The notes under the pieces are model-generated. The model saw only the letters and a program-made list of their open reading frames with translations. It was not told the DNA's origin and searched no databases. A DNA stretch of 64,000 nt, taken from an uncultured Atopobiaceae bacterium. GTDB lineage: Bacteria > Actinomycetota > Coriobacteriia > Coriobacteriales > Atopobiaceae. Positions 15,619 through 24,509 of the stretch are shown here, piece after piece. Location: NCBI GenBank assembly GCA_944320975.1, contig CALUJM010000012.1, positions 1-64,000 on the forward strand, written 5' to 3'. Each line of letters starts with the position of its first letter. The first letter of the stretch is position 1. Made by a program: the position numbers and the translations under genes.

Positions 15619-17358
15619 TCAGCCGCAATACTGTTCCATCAGGAACAGCTTCTCGTCCTGAGAGAGCGACAGAACCACATACCGATCGTCATCCAGCTCC
15701 TCCGGAAGCTTGTCGCTCAACATCGAAAGCACCAGCTGGACGCCGCTCTCCTCGGCAAGGCGCGCGACCTCGACCAGCTGGTTCCCATGCACCAGCTCCT
15801 TCTTGTCGTTGAGAAGAAAGTGGAGGCAGTCGATTCCCGCCCTATCCGCGAACCTCGTGTAGGCAATGTCAAAGCACAGGATCTCCCCCTGCTTCTTGCC
15901 CGAGCTCACGTTGGAGACGTCTGGGATGCGGAAGTCATAGTACGCAGTGCCGGACCTGTCCTCACGCTTGTCAAACGTCAGGACGTACCCCTCCCCGTAG
16001 AGACGGTTTGAGACGGCGGCAAACTCCTCGTTGAACAGACTCAGCTGGAGATTCAGCCTCTCTTCGAAGCCGCCGGAAGCATCCTGCTCGTCAAACGCAG
16101 AAAGCTGCCTGTCGAGCTTCTCGATTGTCTCGCACGACTTCCTCAGCTGATTCAGCGCAGCTTCCAGCTCGCCCTTGCGCTGGTAGTGCTGATTGATGTC
16201 TCGGATCAGCTGCTCAAACTCCTCGCTTGTGATCTTACCCTCAAGATCGCGGGCAAGCTCGGCATCGCGTTCCAGCAGGCCGGCGAGTTCGTCCTCCAAC
16301 CTGCTGCGTTCGCCCTGCATCTCGGGGAGCTCCTCAGAGATGAATCGGATTCGCTCGTCGATCATGCCGTTGTGGAACTTGACGAGGTCCTCAAAGGTTC
16401 TCTGCAGCTGCGGAACAAGCGCCGAGGCCTCCTCGTACACCCTGTTCAGCATGGCTAGATCCGCATCCGAGCGCGAAGCGTTCAGCCGCTCGCACGACTC
16501 ATTGATCATTTCGATTCTGACATCCAGCTGTGACAGCCTGCTACGAGTTCGGCTTATCTCGACCGCAAGGCCGTCAGACTCCCTCAGCTTGTTCGCGAAC
16601 TCGGAATCGACAGCAAACTGGGTACGCCGAGCCTCAAGCCGTTCAATCTCACGATTGGTCACCTCGATGACAGCCTCATAGTCTCGCTCGGTGTTGCCCC
16701 TGCTCAGACGCTTGAGATAGTTCCGTTCCTCGCGCTTTTTCTTGGCAAGGTCCTGCTTGAGGGCGTCGTTGGATCGAGGGCACCCAAACAGGAACAGATA
16801 GAGAGACTCATACTCCACCGACTTTGTGGTGGGATGAAGCACCTCGAGCGTGTGAGTCAGCCTATAGTCGTCAATGCGGATATTGTGCGCGATGACCTGG
16901 CGAAATGTCGGCTTGTCGCGTCCGGCAAGCTGCGGGATGAGGAACTCTCCGAGCCTCCTATCAAATTCGTCCTTCTTGAGATCCTCGCCATTGATGCGCC
17001 GAAGAGCCCTCTTGCCTCTGGGAACGAAGCTCCTCTGGACCACGACGCGCCGAGGGGCCGGAGCGCCGAGGTCATCAACGAGCTCAAGCTCTACCTCGAC
17101 ATTTCGGTCCTCTAGGTAATCGCGCACAGCGCGATACTCGGAGGACTTGCCCTCTGTGCCGGCATACACAATCTTCGCGTCGGCGCCCAGGCAGAAGTCG
17201 ACGAGCTTGAGGACCGTTGTCTTGCCGACGTTGTTCCCCGTCGCGGGGTCAGCGGCCCGGAGAGGCGTCTGGTCGACGATGAGGTTCAGGCCCTTGTGAA
17301 ACCGGATGTCGCGAAGGATTCCATCTACGGAGGATATGGTCAGGCGTCTTATGAACAC
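15619..17358 (-). CDS. ABC-three-component system ATPase (DUF2326 family)
   Basis: A 579-aa SMC/RecN-like ATPase. Walker A is GNNVGKTTVLKLVDFCLG near residue 40. A long coiled coil (about 190-430) carries the YLFLFGCPRS segment at its start. The C-terminal DUF2326 region has GKKQGEILCFDIAYTRFAD and FLLNDKKELVHGNQL, a modified signature/Walker B half. In ABC-3C systems this ATPase is thought to sense invasion and control a partner effector (family knowledge). The start is a GTG with GGGGAGG 7 nt upstream, overlapping the end of the middle-component gene. Confidence 0.85.
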   Translation of the reverse strand: MFIRRLTISSVDGILRDIRFHKGLNLIVDQTPLRAADPATGNNVGKTTVLKLVDFCLGADAKIVYAGTEGKSSEYRAVRDYLEDRNVEVELELVDDLGAPAPRRVVVQRSFVPRGKRALRRINGEDLKKDEFDRRLGEFLIPQLAGRDKPTFRQVIAHNIRIDDYRLTHTLEVLHPTTKSVEYESLYLFLFGCPRSNDALKQDLAKKKREERNYLKRLSRGNTERDYEAVIEVTNREIERLEARRTQFAVDSEFANKLRESDGLAVEISRTRSRLSQLDVRIEMINESCERLNASRSDADLAMLNRVYEEASALVPQLQRTFEDLVKFHNGMIDERIRFISEELPEMQGERSRLEDELAGLLERDAELARDLEGKITSEEFEQLIRDINQHYQRKGELEAALNQLRKSCETIEKLDRQLSAFDEQDASGGFEERLNLQLSLFNEEFAAVSNRLYGEGYVLTFDKREDRSGTAYYDFRIPDVSNVSSGKKQGEILCFDIAYTRFADRAGIDCLHFLLNDKKELVHGNQLVEVARLAEESGVQLVLSMLSDKLPEELDDDRYVVLSLSQDEKLFLMEQYCG

Positions 17359-17582
17359 AGGGTTACCTCCCCGTCCCGGATGTCGAGCGCACCAAGGAGG
17401 AAGAGCCAGTCCATACCGTGAAAGAACTGAGCCGAGGAGATGTCGCATGACTCGCAGACGTCGTGAGAAAGCTCGCCAAGGGCAACGTCGCCACTCCGCA
17501 AGGCGTCCTGAAGGTGGCCTAGAATCTGCCCGCCGATGTAGTAGAGCGTCTCCTCGGGCTTGACGTCACCGGTCAAGATCAT
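17349..17582 (-). CDS. ABC-three-component system middle component (MC6-like)
   Basis: A 77-aa protein beginning MILTGDVKPEETLYYIGGQIL and ending in a small winged-helix-like segment (SAQFFHGMDWLFLLGALDI). Small proteins of this type link the ATPase to the effector in ABC-3C operons; the opening sequence matches the MC6 group. It overlaps both neighbours (start inside the effector gene, stop overlapping the ATPase start). The ATG has GGGAGG 8 nt upstream. Confidence 0.75.
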   Translation of the reverse strand: MILTGDVKPEETLYYIGGQILGHLQDALRSGDVALGELSHDVCESCDISSAQFFHGMDWLFLLGALDIRDGEVTLCS

Positions 17583-18117
17583 TATGGCCACCTCCCTCAA
17601 CGGTCAAATCCGGCCCCTCGAAGATCCGACACCTCATGAACGCGTCGGCCAGGACAATATTGACACATCGCTGCCGCATCTCGTAGGGGATGTCGGACAC
17701 GGCGGCGTCATCGGCAAGTCGGTTGAGAAGCACGTCAGCAAGGCCGTCAAAGACGGCGAGGTCATCGTCCCCTCTTGCGGACAGCCTGTCATAGTCATCC
17801 GCAAGGCTTGTGAGAATCGCCTGGCCGTCATAAGTCCCCGCAAATGCATACGCCGCGTACAGCTCCGTGATGAGATGAGAGTATGCCGCTGCTTCAGTAA
17901 TTCGACGCCGATACGCGCCAAGGTGATTCTTCTCGATCTTCTTATCAATGCGAAACACAGGGACCGCTCCCGAATCCCCGAAGCTCGCGAACGACTTAGA
18001 CGATATGAGGGGAAGCGGCTGGGACTCCTCTCGCGTGAAGTTGGCCCCTCGGGGCGTCGTGGGTTAGGCTCGGTCGCATCGTCGTCCGGCTTACCACAGT
18101 CACGGGAGGTCCCAGCC

Positions 18118-19227
18118 ATGCCCCACTCTACCAGCATCGGTCTCGACGTGCACGCCAAGAGCATCGCCGCCAGCGCCCTCGTCCACGAGACCGGCGAGGT
18201 CGTGCGCGCCTCGTTCGGCTACGACCCGGCCGCCGTCGCCGCCTGGGCGGCGGGGCTGCCCCAGCCCTGCCGCGCCGTCTACGAGTCCGGCCCGACCGGC
18301 TTCGACCTCATGAGGGCCCTCTGCCTGCTCGGGCTCCCGACCGTCGTCGGCGCCGTGACCAAGATGCTCAGGCCCTCCGGCGACAGGGTCAAGACCGACC
18401 GGCGCGACGCCGACTTCCTGGCCCGCATGCTCGCCGTCGGCAACGTGGTGGAGTGCTGGTGCCCGACGCGCGCCCAGGAGGCGGACCGCGACCTCGCCCG
18501 CCTGCGCGAGCAGGCCCGCGAGGACCTCATGCGCGCGCGGCACCGGCTCTCGAAGTTCCTGCTCAGGAAGGGCCTGCGCTGGGACGGCGCGACGACGTGG
18601 ACGCGGGCGCACAGGGGGTGGCTGCGCTCGGTCGAGCTCCCCGAGCCGGTCGAGCGGCTCGTCTGCGGCGAGCTGCTCGAGGCGGTCGCCGCGGCCGAGG
18701 AGCGCCGCCGCCGGCTCGACGCCGAGATCGCCCGCAGGGCGGCCTCGCCGGAGCTCGCGCCGGTCGTGTCGGCCCTCTCCGGCATGCGCGGCGTCTCCAC
18801 CCTCACCGCCTTCGCGGTCGCCGTCGAGGTGGGCGACCTCTCCAGGTTCCCGACGGCGCGCGCCTTCATGTCCTACGTCGGGCTCGTCCCGTCGGAGTCG
18901 TCGAGCGGCGAGAGCGTCTGCCGGGGCGGGATAACCCGGGCCGGCAACGCCCACGTCAGGAGGCTGCTCGTGGAGGCCGCGTGGCACCACGAGAGGCCGC
19001 TCTCGCCGGCCTCCGAGGCCAGGGCGGCCGCCTCGGCGCCGACGGCCGCGGCGGCGGAGGCGTGCGCGCGGTGCAACCGCAGGCTCCACGCGCGGTTCCT
19101 CGCGCTCAGGGAGAGGCGCAAGCCCGGCGGCGTCATAGCCGCCGCGGTGGCGCGCGAGCTGGCCGGCTTCGTCTGGGCGGTGGGGGCGGCGGCGCAGGCC
19201 GCGGCGGCGCAGGGCTCCCCGGCGTAG
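18118..19227 (+). CDS. IS110-family transposase (DEDD recombinase)
   Basis: A 369-aa transposase. The RuvC-like N-terminus supplies the DEDD residues in IGLDVHAKS, YESGPTGFD and KTDRRDADFLARM. A coiled-coil segment (about 115-200) follows, then the C-terminal domain with SALSGMRGVSTLTA, FPTARAFMSYVGLVPSE and GITRAGNAHVRRLLVEAAW. GGGAGG lies 8 nt before the ATG. The gene looks intact and very GC-rich. IS110 enzymes use a structured bridge RNA from an element end to choose target and donor. Confidence 0.9.
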   Translation: MPHSTSIGLDVHAKSIAASALVHETGEVVRASFGYDPAAVAAWAAGLPQPCRAVYESGPTGFDLMRALCLLGLPTVVGAVTKMLRPSGDRVKTDRRDADFLARMLAVGNVVECWCPTRAQEADRDLARLREQAREDLMRARHRLSKFLLRKGLRWDGATTWTRAHRGWLRSVELPEPVERLVCGELLEAVAAAEERRRRLDAEIARRAASPELAPVVSALSGMRGVSTLTAFAVAVEVGDLSRFPTARAFMSYVGLVPSESSSGESVCRGGITRAGNAHVRRLLVEAAWHHERPLSPASEARAAASAPTAAAAEACARCNRRLHARFLALRERRKPGGVIAAAVARELAGFVWAVGAAAQAAAAQGSPA

Positions 19228-19487
19228 CGGGGAGCCGCCCTCCCGGGGCGGGCCGCGCCGACGGCCCGTGGGGAGACCCGCGAGATTCCTACGCGCCGGC
19301 CCGGGGGCCGCGCGCGAGCTTAGACGGGCGGCAACCCCCAGCCGGAGAGTCGGAATGCGCTAGCCAACGCGCGGATGTCAGACTCGCAAGCGCGCGTCCG
19401 GGGATGGACATGCCCGAGACGCGGCACGCCCCGGGAGGGCGACATACGGGCATCGCCCAGGCGCCGGGGGACCGGGGCCCGGGCGAA
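19228..19487 (+). ncRNA. Candidate bridge-RNA region of the IS110 element
   Basis: The 260-bp right end after the transposase stop is non-coding and rich in self-complementary GC segments. IS110-family elements of the IS1111 group encode a bridge RNA downstream of the transposase, whereas other members encode it upstream. This end is the longer one, so it is the better candidate. The assignment rests on location only. Confidence 0.35.
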
Positions 19488-20205
19488 CTTGTCGCTTGAC
19501 AACAGGTCTCTCATATCAGGAATAAGGGCCCTCACCACCTTGCCGAGACAGGTCGGGATGCTTCGAACATCTACAGCCCTCATCATATGCTGTTCAACTA
19601 ACTCATGAACCTCACGGACCGTCTCGAGAGGGAGATTGCGCAGGTAGTTCATAAGGCTCGAAATGTCGAGGACGTCTTCCTGACCATCAAAATGAATGCC
19701 CTGGGGAGGGTCGAATGGCTTCGAATAACGACGATGCCTGGGGACGAGCATCATGAACTTGAACGTATATCCCTGGAAGGACGAGGCGTCAAGAGCGCTA
19801 AACGAGTGACGAATCTTTTCGCTAGAGTCATCCTTGCTCACCTGGACTAGAATGTGCTCCTCGTCATCGATAAGATCGTATCCCGCAGTCAGCGGGTCCG
19901 CGGCGTTTGCATTCGTCAAGTTCCAGCCGTACGTCGCGTTGAGAATCTCTTTAAATACGTTCTCGGCAGCTATTGCCTCATCATGCAGATTGCCCCCGCT
20001 GTCTACGCGGAGGGAGTCACAGTACCTCAGGAGCAGTTCCTGGATACGTCTGCAATAATCGCTCAGCATTGCCATACCATCGCCTCCCCCGCCTCCGTCA
20101 GATAAGCATACGACCGTGACGGGACAATAATCCGAAGAGGGGCTGCCAAGGCCTAGCGCCTATCAAATGATGGGCTTGAGCCCAACGATTCCGTCCTCCA
20201 GGCCC

Positions 20206-20664
20206 TCATTTCCAACCTCCTCCAAGAACCGCCTCGTTGAGCACGGGAACGCCGCCGTATCTCCCCTCCCAGTACCTCTTTTCCACCGAGGTCTCCGTCT
20301 TCACGTCGCCAAAGGCGTCGAGCGAGTAGAGCCTCGAGCCCTCGGCGGTCTTCCGCTCCACGAACCAGACCTCGTCCTTGCGCAGGAGGTTGAGATTCAT
20401 GAGCGCATCCTCGTGCGTCGTGCAGATGAGCTGCACCTTATCTTGGGCATGAACCCTGTTGAACAGCTCGATAAGATGCTTGCTGAGCATGGGGTGGAGG
20501 CTCCGGTTGATCTCGTCGACGACGAACACAGCGCCGCGGTCGTTGGTCAGGAGGAGGTCGATGAAGTCGAAGAGCCTCTGGGTTCCGTCGGACTCCTCGG
20601 CAAACTCGTAGGTGCTCAGCGAGTCCTCGTGGCGGAAGCATATCCTCTCTTTGCCAACCACGCG
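20206..20664 (-). pseudogene. C-terminal remnant of an AAA-family ATPase
   Basis: About 150 codons are recognisable: FAEESDGTQRLFDFIDLLL (signature region), AVFVVDEINRSLHP (Walker B with D-E), then LICTTHEDALMNL and a C-terminal segment typical of AAA_15/OLD-like ATPases in defence operons. The Walker A half is missing. Homology ends within a few bases of repeat copy B (20665), where the frame continues into unrelated sequence, so recombination or insertion at the repeat probably removed the front. Confidence 0.75.
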
Positions 20665-20740
20665 CCCGTCGTTACGGCCCCGAGGCCGTAGTAACAGACA
20701 CCGTGGCGAGAAGAATTCCAACCCCGCATCCGTCATTACG
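20665..20740. repeat. 76-bp dispersed repeat, copy B
   Basis: Same length and orientation as copy A at 15333, ending in CCGTCATTACG. It includes a local hairpin (TTACGGCC-N4-GGCCGTA) and a GGCGAGAAGAA word. It marks the breakpoint of the ATPase remnant. Confidence 0.6.
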
Positions 20741-20851
20741 CCTTCGATGCCGGAATCACCTCTAGGGCTCGGAGCCGCCATCTATCATGTGCAACATAGC
20801 CAAAGTGTCCGCCCCCCGCGGCGACGGCCACGCCCCGGGTTCCAGGGGGTG

Positions 20852-20870
20852 CCGTCAAGATTCTTGACGG
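20852..20870. promoter_or_regulatory. Perfect 19-bp palindrome
   Basis: CCGTCAAGATTCTTGACGG is a 9-bp inverted repeat around one base, in the gap between the ATPase remnant and the wecB terminator. It could be an operator or the stem of an old element. No gene depends on it visibly. The surrounding 20741-20928 holds no recognisable gene. Confidence 0.35.
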
Positions 20871-20928
20871 TAACCACAACTGGTCAGATTCGACTGACGG
20901 AAAGTGGCTAATATCGACCGATCCTAAC

Positions 20929-20964
20929 AGAGAAAAGCCTGCACCCATCAGATAGGTACAGGCT
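20929..20964 (-). terminator. Intrinsic terminator of polysaccharide locus 2
   Basis: On the minus strand AGCCTG-T-ACC, a short loop, then GGT-G-CAGGCT form a stem followed by TTTTCTCTGTT. It lies about 45 bp after the wecB stop and would end the locus 2 transcript. Confidence 0.7.
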
Positions 20965-21010
20965 ATTATCGTGCCACAAGACAACAGATAATGGTTGAAG
21001 GTCAGTTACG

Positions 21011-22105
21011 CTATCGGGAAAGAATGTCAGCGATGCGCTCGCTCGCATGCCCGTCGCCATAGGGGTTAGAAGCGCGCGACATCTCTGCATAGGCAGCCGT
21101 GTCGTCAAGCAGCCGCGAGAACTCTCGGTAGATATTCTCCTCCCCGGTGCCGACGAGTCGGAGCGTCCCCGCGGCGACGCCCTCGGGGCGCTCGGTGGTG
21201 TCGCGCATGACGAGCACGGGCTTGCCGAGGGAGGGAGCCTCTTCCTGTATGCCTCCGGAGTCGGTGAGGATGAGGTGGGAGCGCGCCATGAAGTTGTGGA
21301 AGTCCACGACCTCGAGCGGGTCGATGATTCTGAGCCTGTCGAAGCCGTCGAGCTCCTCGTGCGCCGCCTTGCGAACCTGCGGGTTCATGTGGATGGGGTA
21401 AATCGCCTTGGTGTCGGGCCTCTCCTCCATCACGCGGCGTATGGCGCAGAACATCCGGTGCATGGGCTCGCCGAGGTTCTCGCGGCGGTGGGCCGTGATG
21501 AGGATGAGGCGGGAACCCTCCGCCCAGTCGAGCTCAGGGTGTGTGTAGTTGTCCCGCACCGTGTGACGCAAAGCGTCGATGCCAGTGTTACCGGTGACGA
21601 AGATTCGGTCACCAGGCTTCGCCTCGTCGAGGAGGTTCTGGCGGGAGGTCTCCGTCGGCGCGAAGTACCATTTGGAGACCACGTCCACCGCCTGGCGGTT
21701 GAACTCCTCCGGCCACGGGCTGTAGAGGTCGCGGGTGCGCAGCCCCGCCTCCACGTGCCCCACCGGGATCTGCAGGTAGAACGCCGCCAACGCCGCCGCG
21801 AAGGAGGTGGTGGTGTCGCCGTGGACGAGCACGACGTCGGGGCGCTCCTCCTCCAGCACAGATTTGATCTTCAGCAACACGTCGCTCGTGATGTCGAAGA
21901 GCGTCTGTCCGAGCTTCATGACGTGCAGATCATGATCAGGCTCCACACCGAACACATGCAGCACCTGGTCGAGCATCTCGCGGTGCTGACCCGTCACGCA
22001 AACGACCGTCTCGAACTCTCCAGAGCGGTCCTTCAGCTCGTTCACGAGCGGGCACATCTTGATGGCCTCCGGCCTAGTGCCGAAGACGAGCATTGCCTTT
22101 TTCAT
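21011..22105 (-). CDS. wecB: UDP-N-acetylglucosamine 2-epimerase (non-hydrolysing)
   Basis: A 364-aa enzyme of the GT-B fold. VFGTRPEAIKMCPLV, VHGDTTTSFAAALAAFY, GHVEAGLRT, ITAHRRENLG and LTDSGGIQEEAPSLGKPVLVMRDTTERPEG are all WecB/MnaA signatures, including the His and Glu/Asp of the active site. It converts UDP-GlcNAc to UDP-ManNAc, a precursor for the locus 2 glycan and possibly for wall teichoic-acid linkage units. It is the last gene of the operon, starting right after the flippase stop. Confidence 0.95.
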   Translation of the reverse strand: MKKAMLVFGTRPEAIKMCPLVNELKDRSGEFETVVCVTGQHREMLDQVLHVFGVEPDHDLHVMKLGQTLFDITSDVLLKIKSVLEEERPDVVLVHGDTTTSFAAALAAFYLQIPVGHVEAGLRTRDLYSPWPEEFNRQAVDVVSKWYFAPTETSRQNLLDEAKPGDRIFVTGNTGIDALRHTVRDNYTHPELDWAEGSRLILITAHRRENLGEPMHRMFCAIRRVMEERPDTKAIYPIHMNPQVRKAAHEELDGFDRLRIIDPLEVVDFHNFMARSHLILTDSGGIQEEAPSLGKPVLVMRDTTERPEGVAAGTLRLVGTGEENIYREFSRLLDDTAAYAEMSRASNPYGDGHASERIADILSR

Positions 22106-23371
22106 CTATCTTCCTTTTCTACGAGTTCGTCGATCCGATCGGACAACCATCACCAAAACGATGACGAGAAGAACCGTCAGCACCATCTCAGAGACGGCAA
22201 TAGCCGAAGCAACCCCAATCGCCCCAAAGCTGGAGCCGAGCAGCACGTTCAGAGCGAGCGCAAGAGCCGAATCAGCAATCATCAGCGCGCTATATAGCCC
22301 TTGATGGCCAAACGGGATGAGCAACTGAACTCCAAGGAAGTTGTTCGCGATCCCGAAAAGCACCCATGCAGAAAGCGGGATCAGCGCATCCGCGGCGGTC
22401 AAGTATTCTCTGCCGAAGAGAAACGAGACAAGAGGTTCTCGCAGGACAACGATTACCGCGAGCATGACTGCAAAGAGCGCAGTAACAGGCCCACCGAACT
22501 TGATTACGAGCTTAGCTGCAGCAGCTTTCGACTTCAGACGTTCCTCGTTAACCCTTGGATAGAGGGCCTGGCCAATCGGGGTGAACATGAGGCTCGCCAT
22601 CTGCGGAATCTTTAGCACGGCTGCGTAAGCCCCGACGACCGCTGCAGGCTGGTAAGCTCCTAGAACCGTCACGCCCACGTTGCCTATTATCTTTCCTGCA
22701 GCAGAAGACAGGAAAATCGGAGTTCCGTCTCGCATCTCGCGAAACATATTGTGGAGCGATGGCTTGCGAAGCCTGATGCCGTGCCTCCTCCAGGCGAGGA
22801 TATGAGTAAGGATCCCCGACGCGAGATAGGTGATGGAATAGAGGAATGAGTACAAGGCGAGCTGGCCCTGGTTATTGATCAGCAGGAAGATGAGCACGAC
22901 GGAGAGGGCCCGGGCGGAGGCTGTCGCAATGGTGATCATCTTCATGTCCTGAAGTCCTTGGAAAAGCCAGTTGAGCTGCAGCGCGATACCCACCAGCATC
23001 GAGAACAGAACCAGCATGCAACTCAGCTGCTCACCGGAGGCGGCAGAGACGAGGCCGAGAACGAGAACCACCGCAAAGCACAAGACAACAAGGGCGAGAC
23101 GCGCTACCACGACCGCCGTCACGAGGGAGTCATACTCATCGCTGGTCCTCGCTTCGACCACTTTCTTCGTCGCACTGAGGTTGAACCCGTACTCCACCAC
23201 CAGCTGAAAATACGTAATCCAGTTGAGGGCGATGGAAAACACCCCGTAGAGATCCGCGCCGAACACCCTCGTGACGTAGGGGACGGTGACGAACGGAAGG
23301 AGTATGTTAACGGCCTGCAGAACGAGAAGCCACCCGGTGTTTTCGAGCAGCTTCCTTTCTTTGACGATCAC
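22106..23371 (-). CDS. wzx: Polysaccharide flippase, Wzx family (locus 2)
   Basis: A 421-aa protein with about 12 hydrophobic helices, opening LLENTGWLLVLQAVNILLPFVTVPYVTR in short pieces and VFGADLYGVFSIAL, as in RfbX-type flippases. It pairs with the locus 2 polymerase. Its GTG start immediately follows the TGA of the pyruvyltransferase gene. It resembles the locus 1 flippase in architecture, not closely in sequence. Confidence 0.87.
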   Translation of the reverse strand: MIVKERKLLENTGWLLVLQAVNILLPFVTVPYVTRVFGADLYGVFSIALNWITYFQLVVEYGFNLSATKKVVEARTSDEYDSLVTAVVVARLALVVLCFAVVLVLGLVSAASGEQLSCMLVLFSMLVGIALQLNWLFQGLQDMKMITIATASARALSVVLIFLLINNQGQLALYSFLYSITYLASGILTHILAWRRHGIRLRKPSLHNMFREMRDGTPIFLSSAAGKIIGNVGVTVLGAYQPAAVVGAYAAVLKIPQMASLMFTPIGQALYPRVNEERLKSKAAAAKLVIKFGGPVTALFAVMLAVIVVLREPLVSFLFGREYLTAADALIPLSAWVLFGIANNFLGVQLLIPFGHQGLYSALMIADSALALALNVLLGSSFGAIGVASAIAVSEMVLTVLLVIVLVMVVRSDRRTRRKGR

Positions 23372-24502
23372 TCAATCACCCTCAACCTCGTTGATTATTC
23401 TCCGCAGATAGGCATCTTGGTTGGCACGAATCGCGCTGATGGCGTCATCGACTTCGATGGGGCCTGAGTGAACTATTTCCACCAGGTCCTTTTGGGCTTC
23501 CTCCCGATCGACGGCAACGCTGCGACCCAATTCACCCGTCTTTCGGAGCAGATCGCGTTTGCGCCAGTCGTTCGATCCGGATTTCGGCTCGAAGGATGCG
23601 AAATTTTTCCCGTATATCAGCGAGAATGCCGTTCCATGAAACGAGTCAGTGCACACGAAAGAGGATCCAGAGAACAGGCTGAGAAACTGGGAAGGGTCGG
23701 CGTCGGTGATCATGCCTCTCCTGAACGAGTCGATTCCGAAGCGCACGTTGATGACAGCGATCGGAAGCCCAAGCTCCTTGGCCACTGCACCGGTGAGCGC
23801 AAGATATCGGGGGGAGGCCTCTTTGTTGATGAAGTAGCCGAGAACGTATCCGCCTCCGAGCGAAGATGGTCTCTCCGACTCGACGCGCCCCCAATCCTTC
23901 CTGCCAAGCAAGAAAACCGGGTCGTCAACGATGTCAGGATCAACACCGCATAGATTCGTCACTATAGGGGCGTCGGATTCCTCCCGAACGCATAGGAAGT
24001 CGAACGCACGAAAGTCCTCGCGGAATTCGGTGACTTCCTCAACCGTCGCGCTGCCGAAGCTGGCTGCAAAGCTGGCCTTCTTCGCTGCGGTATCGAACGG
24101 AAGCAGGAACGCGCGGTCGAAATCGTCGATCTTTGGGTTGAACACCTGGTCGCTTCCCGAGATCAACAGGTCGAATCCTCCTTCGTTGATGTACGAAGCG
24201 AGCTCGTCCACCGTGCGCAAGCGAGGGCTCAGTGCCAGCATGTTCCTCTCAAAATCGTCGAATTTCCTCTCCTTCGATTGGCGCTTAGCCTCGAAAGGCA
24301 GCAGGGCGATGTTTACGGCGAGGTTCTTGACTGGGTTCTCGCGCTTGTGGTGGAGCGAGTTGTTGCGCTCCTGCCTCCCGGTCATGTAATCGAGGACCTC
24401 TACACGGTGCCCTTTTGATTCCAAGTACGATTGAAGGGCGTAGCATTGGAGTATCGCCCCGTAATTCCGCGCGAAATGGTAGGTGATGATTCCAATCCTC
24501 AT
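23372..24502 (-). CDS. Polysaccharide pyruvyl transferase family protein
   Basis: A 376-aa CsaB/WcaK-type protein. IGIITYHFARNYGAILQCYALQ at the front, then LLISGSDQVFNP, a VREESD segment and VCTDSFHGTAFSLIYGKNF near the end. These enzymes add ketal-linked pyruvate from phosphoenolpyruvate to surface sugars. Its gene follows an FrhB-like ferredoxin gene, a pairing often seen in exopolysaccharide clusters. Confidence 0.85.
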   Translation of the reverse strand: MRIGIITYHFARNYGAILQCYALQSYLESKGHRVEVLDYMTGRQERNNSLHHKRENPVKNLAVNIALLPFEAKRQSKERKFDDFERNMLALSPRLRTVDELASYINEGGFDLLISGSDQVFNPKIDDFDRAFLLPFDTAAKKASFAASFGSATVEEVTEFREDFRAFDFLCVREESDAPIVTNLCGVDPDIVDDPVFLLGRKDWGRVESERPSSLGGGYVLGYFINKEASPRYLALTGAVAKELGLPIAVINVRFGIDSFRRGMITDADPSQFLSLFSGSSFVCTDSFHGTAFSLIYGKNFASFEPKSGSNDWRKRDLLRKTGELGRSVAVDREEAQKDLVEIVHSGPIEVDDAISAIRANQDAYLRRIINEVEGD

Positions 24503-24509
24503 GTTATCC

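Larger units (their letters stand above)
17992..19487 (+). mobile_element. IS110-family insertion sequence
   Basis: About 1.5 kb, bounded on both sides by the pentamer GCGAA (17987-17991 and 19483-19487), one copy of which belongs to the interrupted gene. There are no long terminal inverted repeats and no ordinary target duplication, as usual for IS110 elements. The ends are placed by requiring that removal restores the effector reading frame. Non-coding DNA is about 126 bp before and 260 bp after the transposase gene. Confidence 0.8.
17566..20075 (-). pseudogene. SMEK-domain ABC-3C effector split by IS110-family insertion
   Basis: The N-terminal part (20075-19488) is a SMEK domain: FKEILNATYGWNLTNANA, AGYDLIDDEEHILVQVSKD and FKFMMLVP. 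It runs into insertion-sequence DNA after DLLSSDKFA. The C-terminal part (17991-17566) continues ASFGDSGAVPVFRIDKKIEKNHLGAYRRR in pieces and ends as an ABC-3C C-terminal domain. Joining the two at the shared GCGAA gives 1014 nt, an exact multiple of three, with no stop: a 337-aa protein. The insertion therefore removed function without further decay. SMEK effectors of these systems are of uncertain biochemical activity. Upstream ribosome site GGGAGG supports the ATG at 20075. Confidence 0.82.

Noticed and set aside
15174..15812. 212-codon plus-strand frame before the ABC-3C ATPase
   Set aside because: It runs through the dispersed repeat and into the antisense of the ATPase gene; Arg/Pro/Ser-rich without motifs.
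18100..19089. Long open frame antisense to the IS110 transposase
   Set aside because: It has the Arg/Gly/Ala-rich composition of a shadow frame in GC-rich DNA, and the sense strand has all catalytic motifs.
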